Origin: Actinomadura terrae
Lineage (GTDB): Bacteria > Actinomycetota > Actinomycetes > Streptosporangiales > Streptosporangiaceae
Assembly: GCF_022751215.1 (NCBI RefSeq)
Contig: NZ_JAICDG010000001.1
Location: 372,001 to 436,000, forward strand
DNA: 64,000 bases
Direction: 5' to 3'
Part shown: positions 34,850 to 43,128 of the stretch, one piece after another
How positions within the stretch are numbered: the stretch's first letter is position 1
How the letters are laid out: each line of letters starts with the position of its first letter
Position numbers and translations under genes: made by a program
The notes under the pieces: generated by a model
The model's input: only the letters and a program-made list of their open reading frames with translations
Told to the model about the DNA's origin: nothing
The model's database searches: none

Positions 34850-35776
34850 ATGACGGACGGAGACGCCCCCGCGGCGGACGACCACGCCCTCGCGGCCGAG
34901 CTGGCCGCGGCGGCGGGGCGTGTGCTGCTGGGCGTGCGGGACGAGGTGGGGTTCGCCGACGCGCGGACCCTGAAGGACACCGGCGACCTACGGGCGCACG
35001 AGTACCTCATGGCGGCGCTGCGCGAGCGCTGTCCCGGCGACGCCGTCCTCTCCGAAGAAGGCCGTTCCTCGGTCGCCGGCAAGCGGGCGCAAGGGGCCGA
35101 CGAGGCCCCGACGCGCAACACCGCCACCGCCGAGCGCCTCACCGCCGACCGGGTCTGGATCATCGACCCGCTGGACGGCACCCGCGAGTTCTCCGAGGAG
35201 GGCCGCCGCGACTGGGCCGTGCACGTGGCGCTGTGGACGCGCGCTCCCGGCGGCGGGCAGCTGACGGCCGGGGCGGTGGCGCTTCCGGCGCAGGGCCTGA
35301 CGCTGCGGACGGCCGCGACGGGCGGGGCGCTGCTCGTCCGGGCCGACCCGGCGGGGACCGACCCCGCGGGCGGCCGCGCGGGCGGTCGCGACCAGCCGCG
35401 CGAGGTGCCGCTGCACGCGCCCGCGCCGGACGCCGGGAAGCTCCGCATCGCCGTCAGCCGCACGCGGCCCCCGGAGCTCGTCGAGCGGCTGGCCGAGAAG
35501 ATAGACCTGGATGTCGAACTGGTGCCGATCGGGTCGGCGGGGGCGAAGATCTCCGCGGTGCTGCTCGGCGAGGTCGACGCCTACGTGCACGCCGGCGGCC
35601 AGTACGAGTGGGACTCGGCCGCCCCGGCGGCGGTGGCGCTCGCGGCGGGCGCGCACGCCTCGCGTGTGGACGGGTCGCCGCTGGCCTACAACCGGGAGGA
35701 CCCCCGGCTGCCGGATATCCTGGTATGTCACCCCGTGTCGGCGTCGACGCTGCTGACCGGCATCCGGGACGGCTGA
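34850..35776 (+). CDS. cysQ: 3'(2'),5'-bisphosphate nucleotidase CysQ
   Basis: This 308-residue, Mg-dependent phosphatase of the inositol-monophosphatase superfamily dephosphorylates PAP (and PAPS), the by-product of sulfotransferases. Metal ligands are in VLSEEGRSS (Glu69-Glu70), WIIDPLDGTREF (106-111) and QYEWDSAAPAAVAL. Direct coupling to cysD-cysN downstream supports CysQ over other IMPases. ATG 34850 sits 25 nt after a TATCTT -10 candidate (34820-34825); the in-frame GTG 34808 would start before it. By clearing PAP it would keep the sulfotransferase encoded at 44.5 kb active. Confidence 0.9.
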   Translation: MTDGDAPAADDHALAAELAAAAGRVLLGVRDEVGFADARTLKDTGDLRAHEYLMAALRERCPGDAVLSEEGRSSVAGKRAQGADEAPTRNTATAERLTADRVWIIDPLDGTREFSEEGRRDWAVHVALWTRAPGGGQLTAGAVALPAQGLTLRTAATGGALLVRADPAGTDPAGGRAGGRDQPREVPLHAPAPDAGKLRIAVSRTRPPELVERLAEKIDLDVELVPIGSAGAKISAVLLGEVDAYVHAGGQYEWDSAAPAAVALAAGAHASRVDGSPLAYNREDPRLPDILVCHPVSASTLLTGIRDG

Positions 35777-35793
35777 CCGCGAGTACCGACCGC

Positions 35794-35827
35794 CAGTGCT
35801 GACCCAGTGCTGACCTCAGCGCTGACC
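35794..35827. repeat. Three tandem CAGTGCTGACC-type repeats before cysD
   Basis: CAGTGCTGACC (35794-35804), CAGTGCTGACC (35805-35815) and CAGCGCTGACC (35817-35827) lie between cysQ and cysD. They may be regulator-binding sites for sulfate assimilation or slippage products. Confidence 0.55.
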
Positions 35828-35839
35828 CCGTTCTGACTT

Positions 35840-35858
35840 GCCGGGACGAAATCCCGGC
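35840..35858 (+). terminator. Small hairpin in the cysQ-cysD gap
   Basis: GCCGGGA-CGAAA-TCCCGGC forms a 7-bp stem with a 5-nt loop. It has no T-run, so it may be an attenuator or mRNA-stability element rather than a true terminator. Confidence 0.35.
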
Positions 35859-35945
35859 GGGCCGACGTTCGAACCGGTGGGCGGGCATCCCGCCAGTCCC
35901 GTGCCGCCGGTGCTTCTGCCAGACCACTGAAGAGAGCCCCAGACC

Positions 35946-36860
35946 ATGCAGCGTTGTGACTATCTGCTGTCTCAGCTAGACGTCCTCGAAGCCGAGGCCA
36001 TCCACATCATCCGGGAGGTGGCGGCCGAGTTCGAGCGGCCAGTGCTGCTGTTCTCGGGCGGCAAGGACAGCATCGTAATGCTGCGCCTGGCCCAGAAGGC
36101 GTTCTGGCCCGCGCCGATCCCGTTCCCGGTGATGCACGTCGACACCGGCCACAACTTTCCCGAGGTGATCGAGTTCCGCGACCGGCGGGTCGCGGAGATG
36201 GGCGTCCGGCTGGTGGTCGCCTCCGTCCAGGAGTCGATCGACTCGGGACGGGTCGTGGAGGAGAAGGGGCGCCGCGCGTCCCGCAACCGGTTGCAGACCG
36301 TGACGCTGCTGGACGCGATCGAGGCGCACGAGTTCGACGCCGCGTTCGGCGGGGCGCGGCGGGACGAGGAGAAGGCCCGCGCGAAGGAGCGGGTGGTCTC
36401 GTTCCGCGACGAGTTCGGCCAGTGGGACCCGAAGAACCAGCGCCCCGAGCTGTGGAACCTGTTCAACACGCGCATCCGGCGGGGCGAACACGTCCGGGTG
36501 TTCCCGCTGTCCAACTGGACCGAGCTGGACATCTGGGACTACGTGCGGCGGGAGGAGCTGGAGCTCCCGCCGATCTACTTCGCGCACACCCGGTCGGTGT
36601 TCGAGCGGGACGGGATGCTGCTGGCCGACCTGCCGTACGCGAACCGGGCCGAGGACGAGCCGGCGTTCGAGGCGACCGTCCGGTACCGGACGGTCGGCGA
36701 CGCGTCCTGCACGGGCGCGGTGAAGTCGTCGGCGGTGACGCTGGAGCAGGTCATCGAGGAGATCGCGGCGACGCGGATCACCGAGCGGGGGCAGACCCGC
36801 GCCGACGACCGGGCCAGCGAGGCCGCCATGGAGGACCGCAAGAAGGAAGGCTACTTCTGA
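35946..36860 (+). CDS. cysD: Sulfate adenylyltransferase subunit 2
   Basis: This 304-residue PP-loop ATP pyrophosphatase is the catalytic subunit of ATP sulfurylase, making APS from sulfate and ATP. The PP-loop is LLFSGGKDSIVMLRL (35-49); MHVDTGHNFPEVIEFRD, AFGGARRDEEKARAKER and TEGD-like WTELDIWDYVRREEL are typical. It overlaps cysN by one base (TGATG). Together with cysN it supplies APS to the APS kinase at 60.8-62.3 kb. The reductive branch (cysH, cysI) is not in the window, which points to PAPS for sulfation. Confidence 0.96.
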   Translation: MQRCDYLLSQLDVLEAEAIHIIREVAAEFERPVLLFSGGKDSIVMLRLAQKAFWPAPIPFPVMHVDTGHNFPEVIEFRDRRVAEMGVRLVVASVQESIDSGRVVEEKGRRASRNRLQTVTLLDAIEAHEFDAAFGGARRDEEKARAKERVVSFRDEFGQWDPKNQRPELWNLFNTRIRRGEHVRVFPLSNWTELDIWDYVRREELELPPIYFAHTRSVFERDGMLLADLPYANRAEDEPAFEATVRYRTVGDASCTGAVKSSAVTLEQVIEEIAATRITERGQTRADDRASEAAMEDRKKEGYF

Positions 36861-38134
36861 TGGCCGTGCAGATGGACATCCTGCGGTTCGCCACCGCCGG
36901 CAGCGTCGACGACGGCAAGTCCACGCTGATCGGACGGCTGCTCTACGACTCCAAGTCGATCTTCGAGGACCAGCTGGAGTCGGTCGAGCGCACCAGCGCC
37001 GACCGCGGCGAGGAGTACACGAACCTGGCGCTGCTGACCGACGGCCTGCGGGCCGAGCGGGAGCAGGGCATCACGATCGACGTCGCCTACCGGTACTTCG
37101 CGACGCCGCGCCGCAAGTTCATCATCGCCGACACCCCCGGGCACATCCAGTACACCCGCAACATGGTGACCGGCGCGTCCACGGCCGACCTCGCGATCAT
37201 CCTCGTGGACGCGCGCAAGGGCATCCTGGAGCAGTCCAGGCGGCACGCGTTCCTGGCCACGCTGCTCCAGGTGCCGCACCTGGTCGTGGCGGTCAACAAG
37301 ATGGACCTGGTCGACTACGACCGGGCCACCTACGAGCGGATCGTCGGCGAGTTCACCGCGTTCGCCTCCAAGCTGGAGGTGACCGACCTGACGTTCGTGC
37401 CGATCTCGGCGCTGCACGGCGACAACGTCGTCGAGCGCAGCGTGAACATGCCCTGGTACGAGGGGTCGTCGCTGCTGCACCACCTGGAGCACGTCCACAT
37501 CGCCTCGGACCGGAACCTGATCGACGTCCGGTTCCCGGTGCAGTACGTGATCCGCCCGCACGCCTCGACCGACCCCGAGCTGCACGACTACCGCGGCTAC
37601 GCGGGCCAGGTCGCGGGCGGGGTGCTGAAGCCGGGCGACGAGGTCGTGCACCTGCCGTCCGGGCTGACGACGACGATCACCCGGATCGACGGCCCGCACG
37701 GCCCGGTGGACGAGGCGTACGCGCCGATGTCGGTCACGCTGCGGCTGGCCGACGACATCGACATCTCCCGGGGCGACATGATCGCCCGGCCGAACAACCG
37801 CCCCGAGGTCGCGCAGGACCTCGACGCGATGGTGTGCTGGATGACGCCCGACCGGTCGCTGGCGCCGCGGACGAAGCTGATGATCAAGCACACCACCCGC
37901 ACCGCGAAGGCGATGGTCAAGGACCTGCACTACCGGCTGGACGTCAACACGCTGCACCGCGACGACGAGGCGACCGAGCTCGGGCTGAACGAGATCGGCC
38001 GGATCTCGCTGCGGGTCACCCAGCCGCTGTTCGTCGACGACTACGGCCGCAACCGGCTCACCGGCGGGTTCATTTTGATCGACGAGGCCACCAACAACAC
38101 GGTCGCGGCCGGCATGATCACCAGCGTCCGGTAG
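36860..38134 (+). CDS. cysN: Sulfate adenylyltransferase subunit 1 (GTPase)
   Basis: This 424-residue GTPase drives APS synthesis by CysD. G1 is GSVDDGKSTLIG (14-25), G3 DTPGHIQYTRNM, G4 AVNKMDLVDYD; EF-Tu-like domains 2 and 3 follow. Unlike NodQ/CysNC proteins it ends without an APS-kinase domain, so kinase activity must come from elsewhere, most likely from the fused gene at 60845-62317. The ATG overlaps the cysD stop. Confidence 0.96.
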   Translation: MAVQMDILRFATAGSVDDGKSTLIGRLLYDSKSIFEDQLESVERTSADRGEEYTNLALLTDGLRAEREQGITIDVAYRYFATPRRKFIIADTPGHIQYTRNMVTGASTADLAIILVDARKGILEQSRRHAFLATLLQVPHLVVAVNKMDLVDYDRATYERIVGEFTAFASKLEVTDLTFVPISALHGDNVVERSVNMPWYEGSSLLHHLEHVHIASDRNLIDVRFPVQYVIRPHASTDPELHDYRGYAGQVAGGVLKPGDEVVHLPSGLTTTITRIDGPHGPVDEAYAPMSVTLRLADDIDISRGDMIARPNNRPEVAQDLDAMVCWMTPDRSLAPRTKLMIKHTTRTAKAMVKDLHYRLDVNTLHRDDEATELGLNEIGRISLRVTQPLFVDDYGRNRLTGGFILIDEATNNTVAAGMITSVR

Positions 38135-38190
38135 CCGCCCGGTAGCGGGGCGCTCGCGGGACGCGGGAACCGGCCCGACCGTTCACCTGA

Positions 38191-38226
38191 GCGGCCAGGG
38201 CCGGTCGCCCGCGGCCAGGGCCGGTC
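38191..38226. repeat. Direct repeat, 16 of 20 bp identical, upstream of rmlA
   Basis: GCGGCCAGGGCCGGTC occurs at 38191-38206 and 38211-38226, a 20-bp period, right before the candidate rmlA promoter. Confidence 0.65.
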
Positions 38227-38236
38227 TCCGCGCGTT

Positions 38237-38248
38237 CGCACGCGTGCG
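38237..38248. promoter_or_regulatory. Perfect 12-bp palindrome in the rmlA promoter region
   Basis: CGCACGCGTGCG lies between a weak -35 (TTCGCA, 38235) and -10 (TAATGT, 38256-38261). It could be a repressor site, but in 73% GC DNA such palindromes also arise by chance. Confidence 0.35.
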
Positions 38249-38378
38249 GTGCCGGTAATGTCGGGAGTCATTCCCCTCCGGTTTCCCGCATCGTTGGAGT
38301 CCCCTTGAATCTGCCCGTCCCCCCGGGGCACCGCCCGCCGCGCGCGTGCTCCCCGGGCCCGCGCGTCCCGGCCGCCGC

Positions 38379-39446
38379 GTGAAGGCGCTCGTCCTGGCGG
38401 GCGGCGCCGGGTCCCGGCTGCGGCCGATCACCCACACCTCCGCCAAGCAGCTCGTCCCGGTGGCCAACAAGCCGGTGCTGTTCTACGGGCTGGAGGCGAT
38501 CCGCGACGCGGGCATCCGCGAGGTCGGCATCGTCGTCGGCGACACCTCCGCCGAGATCCGCCGCGCGGTCGGCGACGGCTCGCGGTTCGGCCTGGAGGTG
38601 ACCTACCTCGTCCAGGACGCGCCGCGCGGGCTGGCCCACGCCGTCCTCATCGCCCGCGAGTACCTCGGCGAGGACGACTTCGTCATGTACCTGGGCGACA
38701 ACTTCGTCGTCGGCGGCATCGACGGGCTGGTGGAGCGGTTCCGGGCGGAGCGCCCGGAGGCGCAGATCATGCTCACCCACGTGTCGGACCCGCGCGCGTT
38801 CGGCGTCGCCGAGCTCGACGGCGACGGCCGGGTCGTGGCGCTGGAGGAGAAGCCCGAGTTCCCGAAGAGCGACCTCGCGCTCGTCGGGGTGTACCTGTTC
38901 GGCCCGGCCGTGCACGAGGCCGTCGCGGGGCTGACGCCCTCCGGCCGGGGCGAGCTGGAGATCACCGACGCGATCCAGTGGCTGATCGACCGGGGCCACC
39001 GGGTCGAGTCCACGGTGATCACCGGCTACTGGAAGGACACCGGCAACGTCACCGACATGCTGGAGGTCAACCGGCTCGTGCTGGAGAGCGTCGAGCCCGC
39101 CGTGCACGGCGAGGTCGACGAGGCCAGCGAACTGATCGGCCGGGTCGTGGTCGAGGCGGGCGCCCGCGTCACCGGCTCCCGGATCGTCGGCCCGGTGATC
39201 GTCGGCGCCGGCTCGGTCGTCCGCGACTCCTACCTCGGCCCGTTCACCTCCATCGACCGCGACTGCGCGGTGCTGGACAGCGAGATCGAGTACTCGATCG
39301 TGCTGCGCGGCGCGTCCATCGACGGCGTCGGCCGCGTCGAGTGCTCGCTGATCGGCCGCGAGGCCGAGGTCACGCCCGCCCCCCGCGTCCCGAAGGCCCA
39401 TCGTCTCGTCCTGGGAGACCACAGCAAAGTGCAGATCAGCAAATGA
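38379..39446 (+). CDS. rmlA: Glucose-1-phosphate thymidylyltransferase
   Basis: This 355-residue enzyme makes dTDP-glucose, the first step to dTDP-L-rhamnose. The N-terminal nucleotidyltransferase has KALVLAGGAGSRLRPIT (2-18), KQLVPVANKPVLFYGLEAI and MYLGDNFVVGG; the C-terminal 110 residues form a hexapeptide-type beta helix (SRIVGPVIVGAGSVVRDSYL), the long StrD-like form found in actinomycetes. GTG 38379 is the family start. Its stop overlaps the rmlB start (ATGA), so rmlA-B-D are translated as one unit. Confidence 0.95.
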   Translation: MKALVLAGGAGSRLRPITHTSAKQLVPVANKPVLFYGLEAIRDAGIREVGIVVGDTSAEIRRAVGDGSRFGLEVTYLVQDAPRGLAHAVLIAREYLGEDDFVMYLGDNFVVGGIDGLVERFRAERPEAQIMLTHVSDPRAFGVAELDGDGRVVALEEKPEFPKSDLALVGVYLFGPAVHEAVAGLTPSGRGELEITDAIQWLIDRGHRVESTVITGYWKDTGNVTDMLEVNRLVLESVEPAVHGEVDEASELIGRVVVEAGARVTGSRIVGPVIVGAGSVVRDSYLGPFTSIDRDCAVLDSEIEYSIVLRGASIDGVGRVECSLIGREAEVTPAPRVPKAHRLVLGDHSKVQISK

Positions 39447-40432
39447 GCGCCCCGCGGGTGCTGGTGACCGGCGGCGCCGGGTTCATCGGATCGAACTATG
39501 TGCGCGACCTCGTCGGCGGCGCGTATCCGGCGTGGGCGGGGGCGGAGGTCACCGTCCTGGACAAGCTCACCTACGCGGGAAACCTGCGGAACCTGGAGCC
39601 CGTCGAGGGCGAATACACGTTCGTGCACGGCGACGTCTGCGACGCCGGGCTGCTCGCCGACCTCGTCCCGGGGCACGACGTCGTGCTGAACTTCGCGGCG
39701 GAGTCGCACGTCGACCGGTCGATCGCGAGCGCGGGCGAGTTCGTCCGCACGAACGTGCTCGGCGTGCAGACGCTGATGCAGGCGTGCCTGGACGCGGGGA
39801 CGCCCCGGATCGTCCAGGTCTCGACCGACGAGGTCTACGGCAGCATCGACGACGGCTCCTGGGACGAGTCCGCGCCGCTCGCGCCGAACTCGCCGTACTC
39901 GGCGGCCAAGGCGGGCGGCGACATGATCGCCCGCGCCTACGCGCGGACGCACGGGCTGCCGGTGTGCGTGACGCGCTGCGGCAACAACTACGGGCCCTAC
40001 CAGTACCCCGAGAAGGTCGTCCCGCTGTTCGTCACCAACCTGATGGACGGCCGGACCATCCCGCTCTACGGGGACGGGGGCAACGTCCGCGACTGGATCC
40101 ACGTCGCCGACCACTGCCGGGGCATCCAGGTCGCCGCCGAGCGCGGCGAGCCCGGTGAGGTCTACCACATCGCCGGGACGGCGGAGCTGACGAACCTGGA
40201 GCTGACCCAGCGGCTGCTGGACGCGTTCGGCGCCGGCTGGGACCGCGTCGAGCGCGTCGAGGACCGCAAGGGCCACGACCGCCGCTACTCGCTGTCGGAC
40301 GCCCGGCTCCGGGCCCTCGGCTACGCTCCCCGGGTGCCGTTCGAGGAGGGGCTGGCGGCGACCGTCGCCTGGTACGAGAAGAGCCGCGACTGGTGGGAGC
40401 CGCTCAGGAAGCGCGCGGAGGACGCCCGGTGA
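39443..40432 (+). CDS. rmlB: dTDP-glucose 4,6-dehydratase
   Basis: A 329-residue extended SDR enzyme, second step of dTDP-rhamnose synthesis. The NAD loop is VLVTGGAGFIGSNYV (6-20); STDEVYG (near 128-134) and YSAAK (Tyr152, Lys156) are catalytic; RCGNNYGPYQYPEKVVPLF is a typical substrate loop. Overlaps of 4 nt with rmlA and rmlD indicate an operon. Confidence 0.96.
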   Translation: MSAPRVLVTGGAGFIGSNYVRDLVGGAYPAWAGAEVTVLDKLTYAGNLRNLEPVEGEYTFVHGDVCDAGLLADLVPGHDVVLNFAAESHVDRSIASAGEFVRTNVLGVQTLMQACLDAGTPRIVQVSTDEVYGSIDDGSWDESAPLAPNSPYSAAKAGGDMIARAYARTHGLPVCVTRCGNNYGPYQYPEKVVPLFVTNLMDGRTIPLYGDGGNVRDWIHVADHCRGIQVAAERGEPGEVYHIAGTAELTNLELTQRLLDAFGAGWDRVERVEDRKGHDRRYSLSDARLRALGYAPRVPFEEGLAATVAWYEKSRDWWEPLRKRAEDAR

Positions 40433-41316
40433 CCTGGCTCGTCACCGGCGCCGGCGGCATGCTCGGCACCGACCTGCTCGCCCGCCTGCGCGGCGGCGCC
40501 GTCGCGCCGAAGCGCGGTGAGCTGGACGTCACCGACGCCTCGGCGGTGCGGGAGGCGCTGCGGCGGCACCGCCCCGCCGCCGTGCTGAACTGCGCGGCGT
40601 GGACGGCCGTTGACGACGCCGAGACCCGCGAGGACGAGGCGCTCGCCGTCAACGGCACGGCGGTCGCCGCGCTGGCCGAGGGCTGCGCGGAGATCGGCGC
40701 CGCCCTCGTCCACCTGTCGACCGACTACGTCTTCGCCGGCACCGGCACGGAGCCCTACCCCGAGGACCACCCGACCGACCCCGTCAACGCCTACGGGCGG
40801 ACGAAGCTGGCGGGGGAGCGGGCCGTCCTCGCCTACGAGCGCGGGTACGTGGTGCGGACGGCGTGGCTGTACGGCGCGCACGGGCCGAACTTCGTCCAGG
40901 CGATGGTGCGGCTCGCGGCCGAGCGGGAGACCGTGGACGTCGTCGACGACCAGACCGGCCAGCCGACCTGGACCGGCGACCTCGCCGACCGCGTCGCCGC
41001 GCTCGCCGCCCGCGCCGCCTCGGGCGCGGCGCCCCCCGGGATCTACCACGGCACCAGCGCCGGGCGGACGACCTGGTACGGCCTGGCCCGCGAGGTGTTC
41101 ACGCTGCTCGGCCTCGACCCGGGCCGGGTGCGGCCGACGACGAGCGACCGGTTCGTCCGCCCGGCGGCGCGGCCGGCGTTCAGCGTCCTCGGGCACGCGC
41201 GGTGGGCGGAGGCGGGCCTTGAGCCGATGCGGGACTGGCGCGAGGCCCTCCACGCAGCGTGGCCGTGTCTTCAAGTCCCGGCCCAAGGGGGCTCGCCTGG
41301 CGGCTCGCCCCCTTGA
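40429..41316 (+). CDS. rmlD: dTDP-4-dehydrorhamnose reductase
   Basis: This 295-residue SDR enzyme reduces the 4-keto sugar to dTDP-L-rhamnose. TWLVTGAGGMLGTDLL (2-17), HLSTDYVFAGTG and YGRTK (Tyr122, Lys126) are characteristic, as is YHGTSAGRTTWYGLA. The natural protein end is near WREALHAAWP; the last 16 residues (starting CLQVPAQGG) are encoded by the hairpin repeat that follows, so the element has extended or replaced the original 3' end. GTG 40429 overlaps the rmlB stop. Confidence 0.95.
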   Translation: MTWLVTGAGGMLGTDLLARLRGGAVAPKRGELDVTDASAVREALRRHRPAAVLNCAAWTAVDDAETREDEALAVNGTAVAALAEGCAEIGAALVHLSTDYVFAGTGTEPYPEDHPTDPVNAYGRTKLAGERAVLAYERGYVVRTAWLYGAHGPNFVQAMVRLAAERETVDVVDDQTGQPTWTGDLADRVAALAARAASGAAPPGIYHGTSAGRTTWYGLAREVFTLLGLDPGRVRPTTSDRFVRPAARPAFSVLGHARWAEAGLEPMRDWREALHAAWPCLQVPAQGGSPGGSPP

Positions 41317-41400
41317 CCGCGCCTGTGCGGGCGCGGAATCGCTTCGCGATCTTCCCGGCGGGGCCTCGCCTTCGGCGTCGGCCCCGCCGGTCAGCTACGC
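41279..41400. terminator. Multi-hairpin element between convergent rmlD and rmlC
   Basis: Four stems in a row: CAAGGGGGC...GCCCCCTTG (loop TCGCCTGGCGGCTC), CGCGCC...GGGCGCG, ATCGC-TTC-GCGAT, and CCGGCGGGGCC...GGCCCCGCCGG. The first contains the core CTCGCCTGGCGGCTC found in the long inverted repeat at 31.2-31.6 kb. It lies at a convergent junction and probably stops transcription from both sides. Confidence 0.65.
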
Positions 41401-41436
41401 GCCCGCGTGATGGCTGAGGTCGCTGCGGAGGGCGTC

Positions 41437-42027
41437 CTAGCCCAGCTTCGCGTAGTAGTCCAGGCAGCTCTGGTAGTCGGGCAGCAGGCCCGTCCGGCGG
41501 GCCTCGGCCAGCGTCGGGGCCTCGGCGTCCTTGGGGGACAGGAGCGGCTCGATGTCGGCGGGCCACTCGATGCCGATCTCGGGGTCGAGGGGGTGGACGC
41601 CGTGCTCGCGGCCCGGCGCGTACGGCTCCGAGCACAGGTAGACGACGGTGGCGTCGTCAGTGAGCGCCATGAATCCGTGCCCGATGCCCTCGCCGATGTA
41701 CAGGCACTTGCGGGACGCGTCGTCCAGCCGGACCGCCTCCCACTCGCCGAACGTGGGCGAGCCGACGCGGATGTCCACGACAACGTCCAGGATCGCGCCG
41801 CGCAGGCAGGTGATGTACTTCGCCTGACCTGGGGGGACGTCCGCGAAGTGGATCCCGCGCAGCACCCCCTTGGAGGAGGTGGAGCAGTTCGCCTGCGCCA
41901 GGTTCAGCGCGTGCCCCGCCTGTTTCTGGAGCGCGTCGCCCCGGAACCACTCGTAGAAGGACCCCCGCTGATCGCCGTGCACGCGCGGGGTGAACAAATA
42001 AGTACCGTTGATGCCGAGCGGATCCAC
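41437..42027 (-). CDS. rmlC: dTDP-4-dehydrorhamnose 3,5-epimerase
   Basis: A 196-residue cupin, third step of the dTDP-rhamnose pathway. VHGDQRGSFYEWFRGD, SSKGVLRGIHFADVPPGQAK (His base), DVVVDIRVGSPTFGEWEAV and EGIGHGFMALTDDATVVYL are typical. GTG 42027 has no Shine-Dalgarno; CATTCT (42040-42035, minus) lies 7 nt upstream, fitting a leaderless mRNA. It is transcribed opposite to rmlABD and divergent from the secreted protein at 42061, an uncommon split of the rml set. Confidence 0.95.
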   Translation of the reverse strand: MDPLGINGTYLFTPRVHGDQRGSFYEWFRGDALQKQAGHALNLAQANCSTSSKGVLRGIHFADVPPGQAKYITCLRGAILDVVVDIRVGSPTFGEWEAVRLDDASRKCLYIGEGIGHGFMALTDDATVVYLCSEPYAPGREHGVHPLDPEIGIEWPADIEPLLSPKDAEAPTLAEARRTGLLPDYQSCLDYYAKLG

Positions 42028-42060
42028 ATGCGCAAGAATGCCACACGGTCCCCCGCAGAG

Positions 42061-43128
42061 ATGGACGTCACCACAGTGAGAGCACACTCCTCCCGTGCGC
42101 TCCGCCTCGCCGCCGGAGGCGCGGCGGCCGCACTCGTGATATCGGCGGCCCCGCCGGCTCCCGCGGGCGCGGCGCCGACGCCGAAGCCCAGCCCGGCCGT
42201 GACGAGCACGGTGACCGCCGCGGCGGCGTTCCGTCCCGCCGACCCCCGGCTCACGACCCCCGCCGGGCTCGTCGCGGGCTTCGTCCACCCGGAGATCTGG
42301 TGGACGATCGGGTCCGCCTCCGGCCACCCGCTGCTGTTCGCGCTCGACACCCGCGGCCGCACCCGCGCCGCCTACACCCTCACCGGCGTCACCGGCGGCC
42401 TGGACGCGATCACGATCGTGAAGAACGGCTCGGGCCAGTCCGGGCTGTTCGTCGGGAACCTCGGCCAGGGCCGCGCCGGGAGCCTCACGCTGTACCGCGT
42501 CCCCGAGCCGTCGGCGCTGTCGGGCGGCGCCCTCCAGGTCAAGCCGTTCAAGGTCCGCTACCCCGACGGCGGACACCAGGGCGGCGCGCTGCTGGCCGAC
42601 CCCGCCGAGAGCCGCGTCTACATCATCACCAGGGACGCGACCGCCGCCGCCGTGTTCGCGCTGCCGGGCGTCCTCGGGCCCCAGGTGAACGCGCTGACCC
42701 GGCTGCGGACGCTGGCGTTCCCCGTCCGCGGCGGCGAGTTCACCAGGGACGGCCGCGTCGTCCTCAAGACGACCCGGGACGTGCGGGTGCTCACCGGAAT
42801 CCGGGAGCGGGTCGGTCAGGTCGTCCGGGCGGCCGTCCGGATGGGCGGGGCCGCGTTCGCGGTGACCTCGGACGGCAAGCGCGTCGTGCTCGCCGACCCG
42901 GGTCCGAAGCCGCTGTTCCGCTCCCTCACGCTGCCGACCGGCACCCAGAGCGCGGCGGCGCCGAAGCCGGGCAGCACGCTCCCGGTGGGCGACCAGAGCT
43001 CGCCGGTGTCGTTCCCGTCGGAGTCGGGGCCGCCCGGGGGGCTGCTCGGCACCGGCGCCCTCGTCGGGCTGGTGCTGCTAGGGCTGCTGGGAGGCGCCTT
43101 CTACGTGCGCGGGCGCCGGCACGGCTGA
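42061..43128 (+). CDS. Secreted membrane-anchored protein, function unknown
   Basis: This 355-residue protein has an N-terminal signal peptide (ALRLAAGGAAAALVISAAPP, cleavage likely after AGA), a beta-rich extracellular region resembling WD/NHL-like propeller blades (GGLDAITIVKNGSG, SRVYIITRDATAAAVFAL), and a C-terminal anchor helix (LLGTGALVGLVLLGLLGG) ending in a basic RGRRHG. There is no LPxTG motif. The start is uncertain: ATG 42028 would touch the rmlC start, so 42061 or GTG 42076 is likelier. Its 3' end overlaps the ligase gene tail by 51 bp. Role unknown; a cell-surface partner of the polysaccharide is possible. Confidence 0.65.
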   Translation: MDVTTVRAHSSRALRLAAGGAAAALVISAAPPAPAGAAPTPKPSPAVTSTVTAAAAFRPADPRLTTPAGLVAGFVHPEIWWTIGSASGHPLLFALDTRGRTRAAYTLTGVTGGLDAITIVKNGSGQSGLFVGNLGQGRAGSLTLYRVPEPSALSGGALQVKPFKVRYPDGGHQGGALLADPAESRVYIITRDATAAAVFALPGVLGPQVNALTRLRTLAFPVRGGEFTRDGRVVLKTTRDVRVLTGIRERVGQVVRAAVRMGGAAFAVTSDGKRVVLADPGPKPLFRSLTLPTGTQSAAAPKPGSTLPVGDQSSPVSFPSESGPPGGLLGTGALVGLVLLGLLGGAFYVRGRRHG

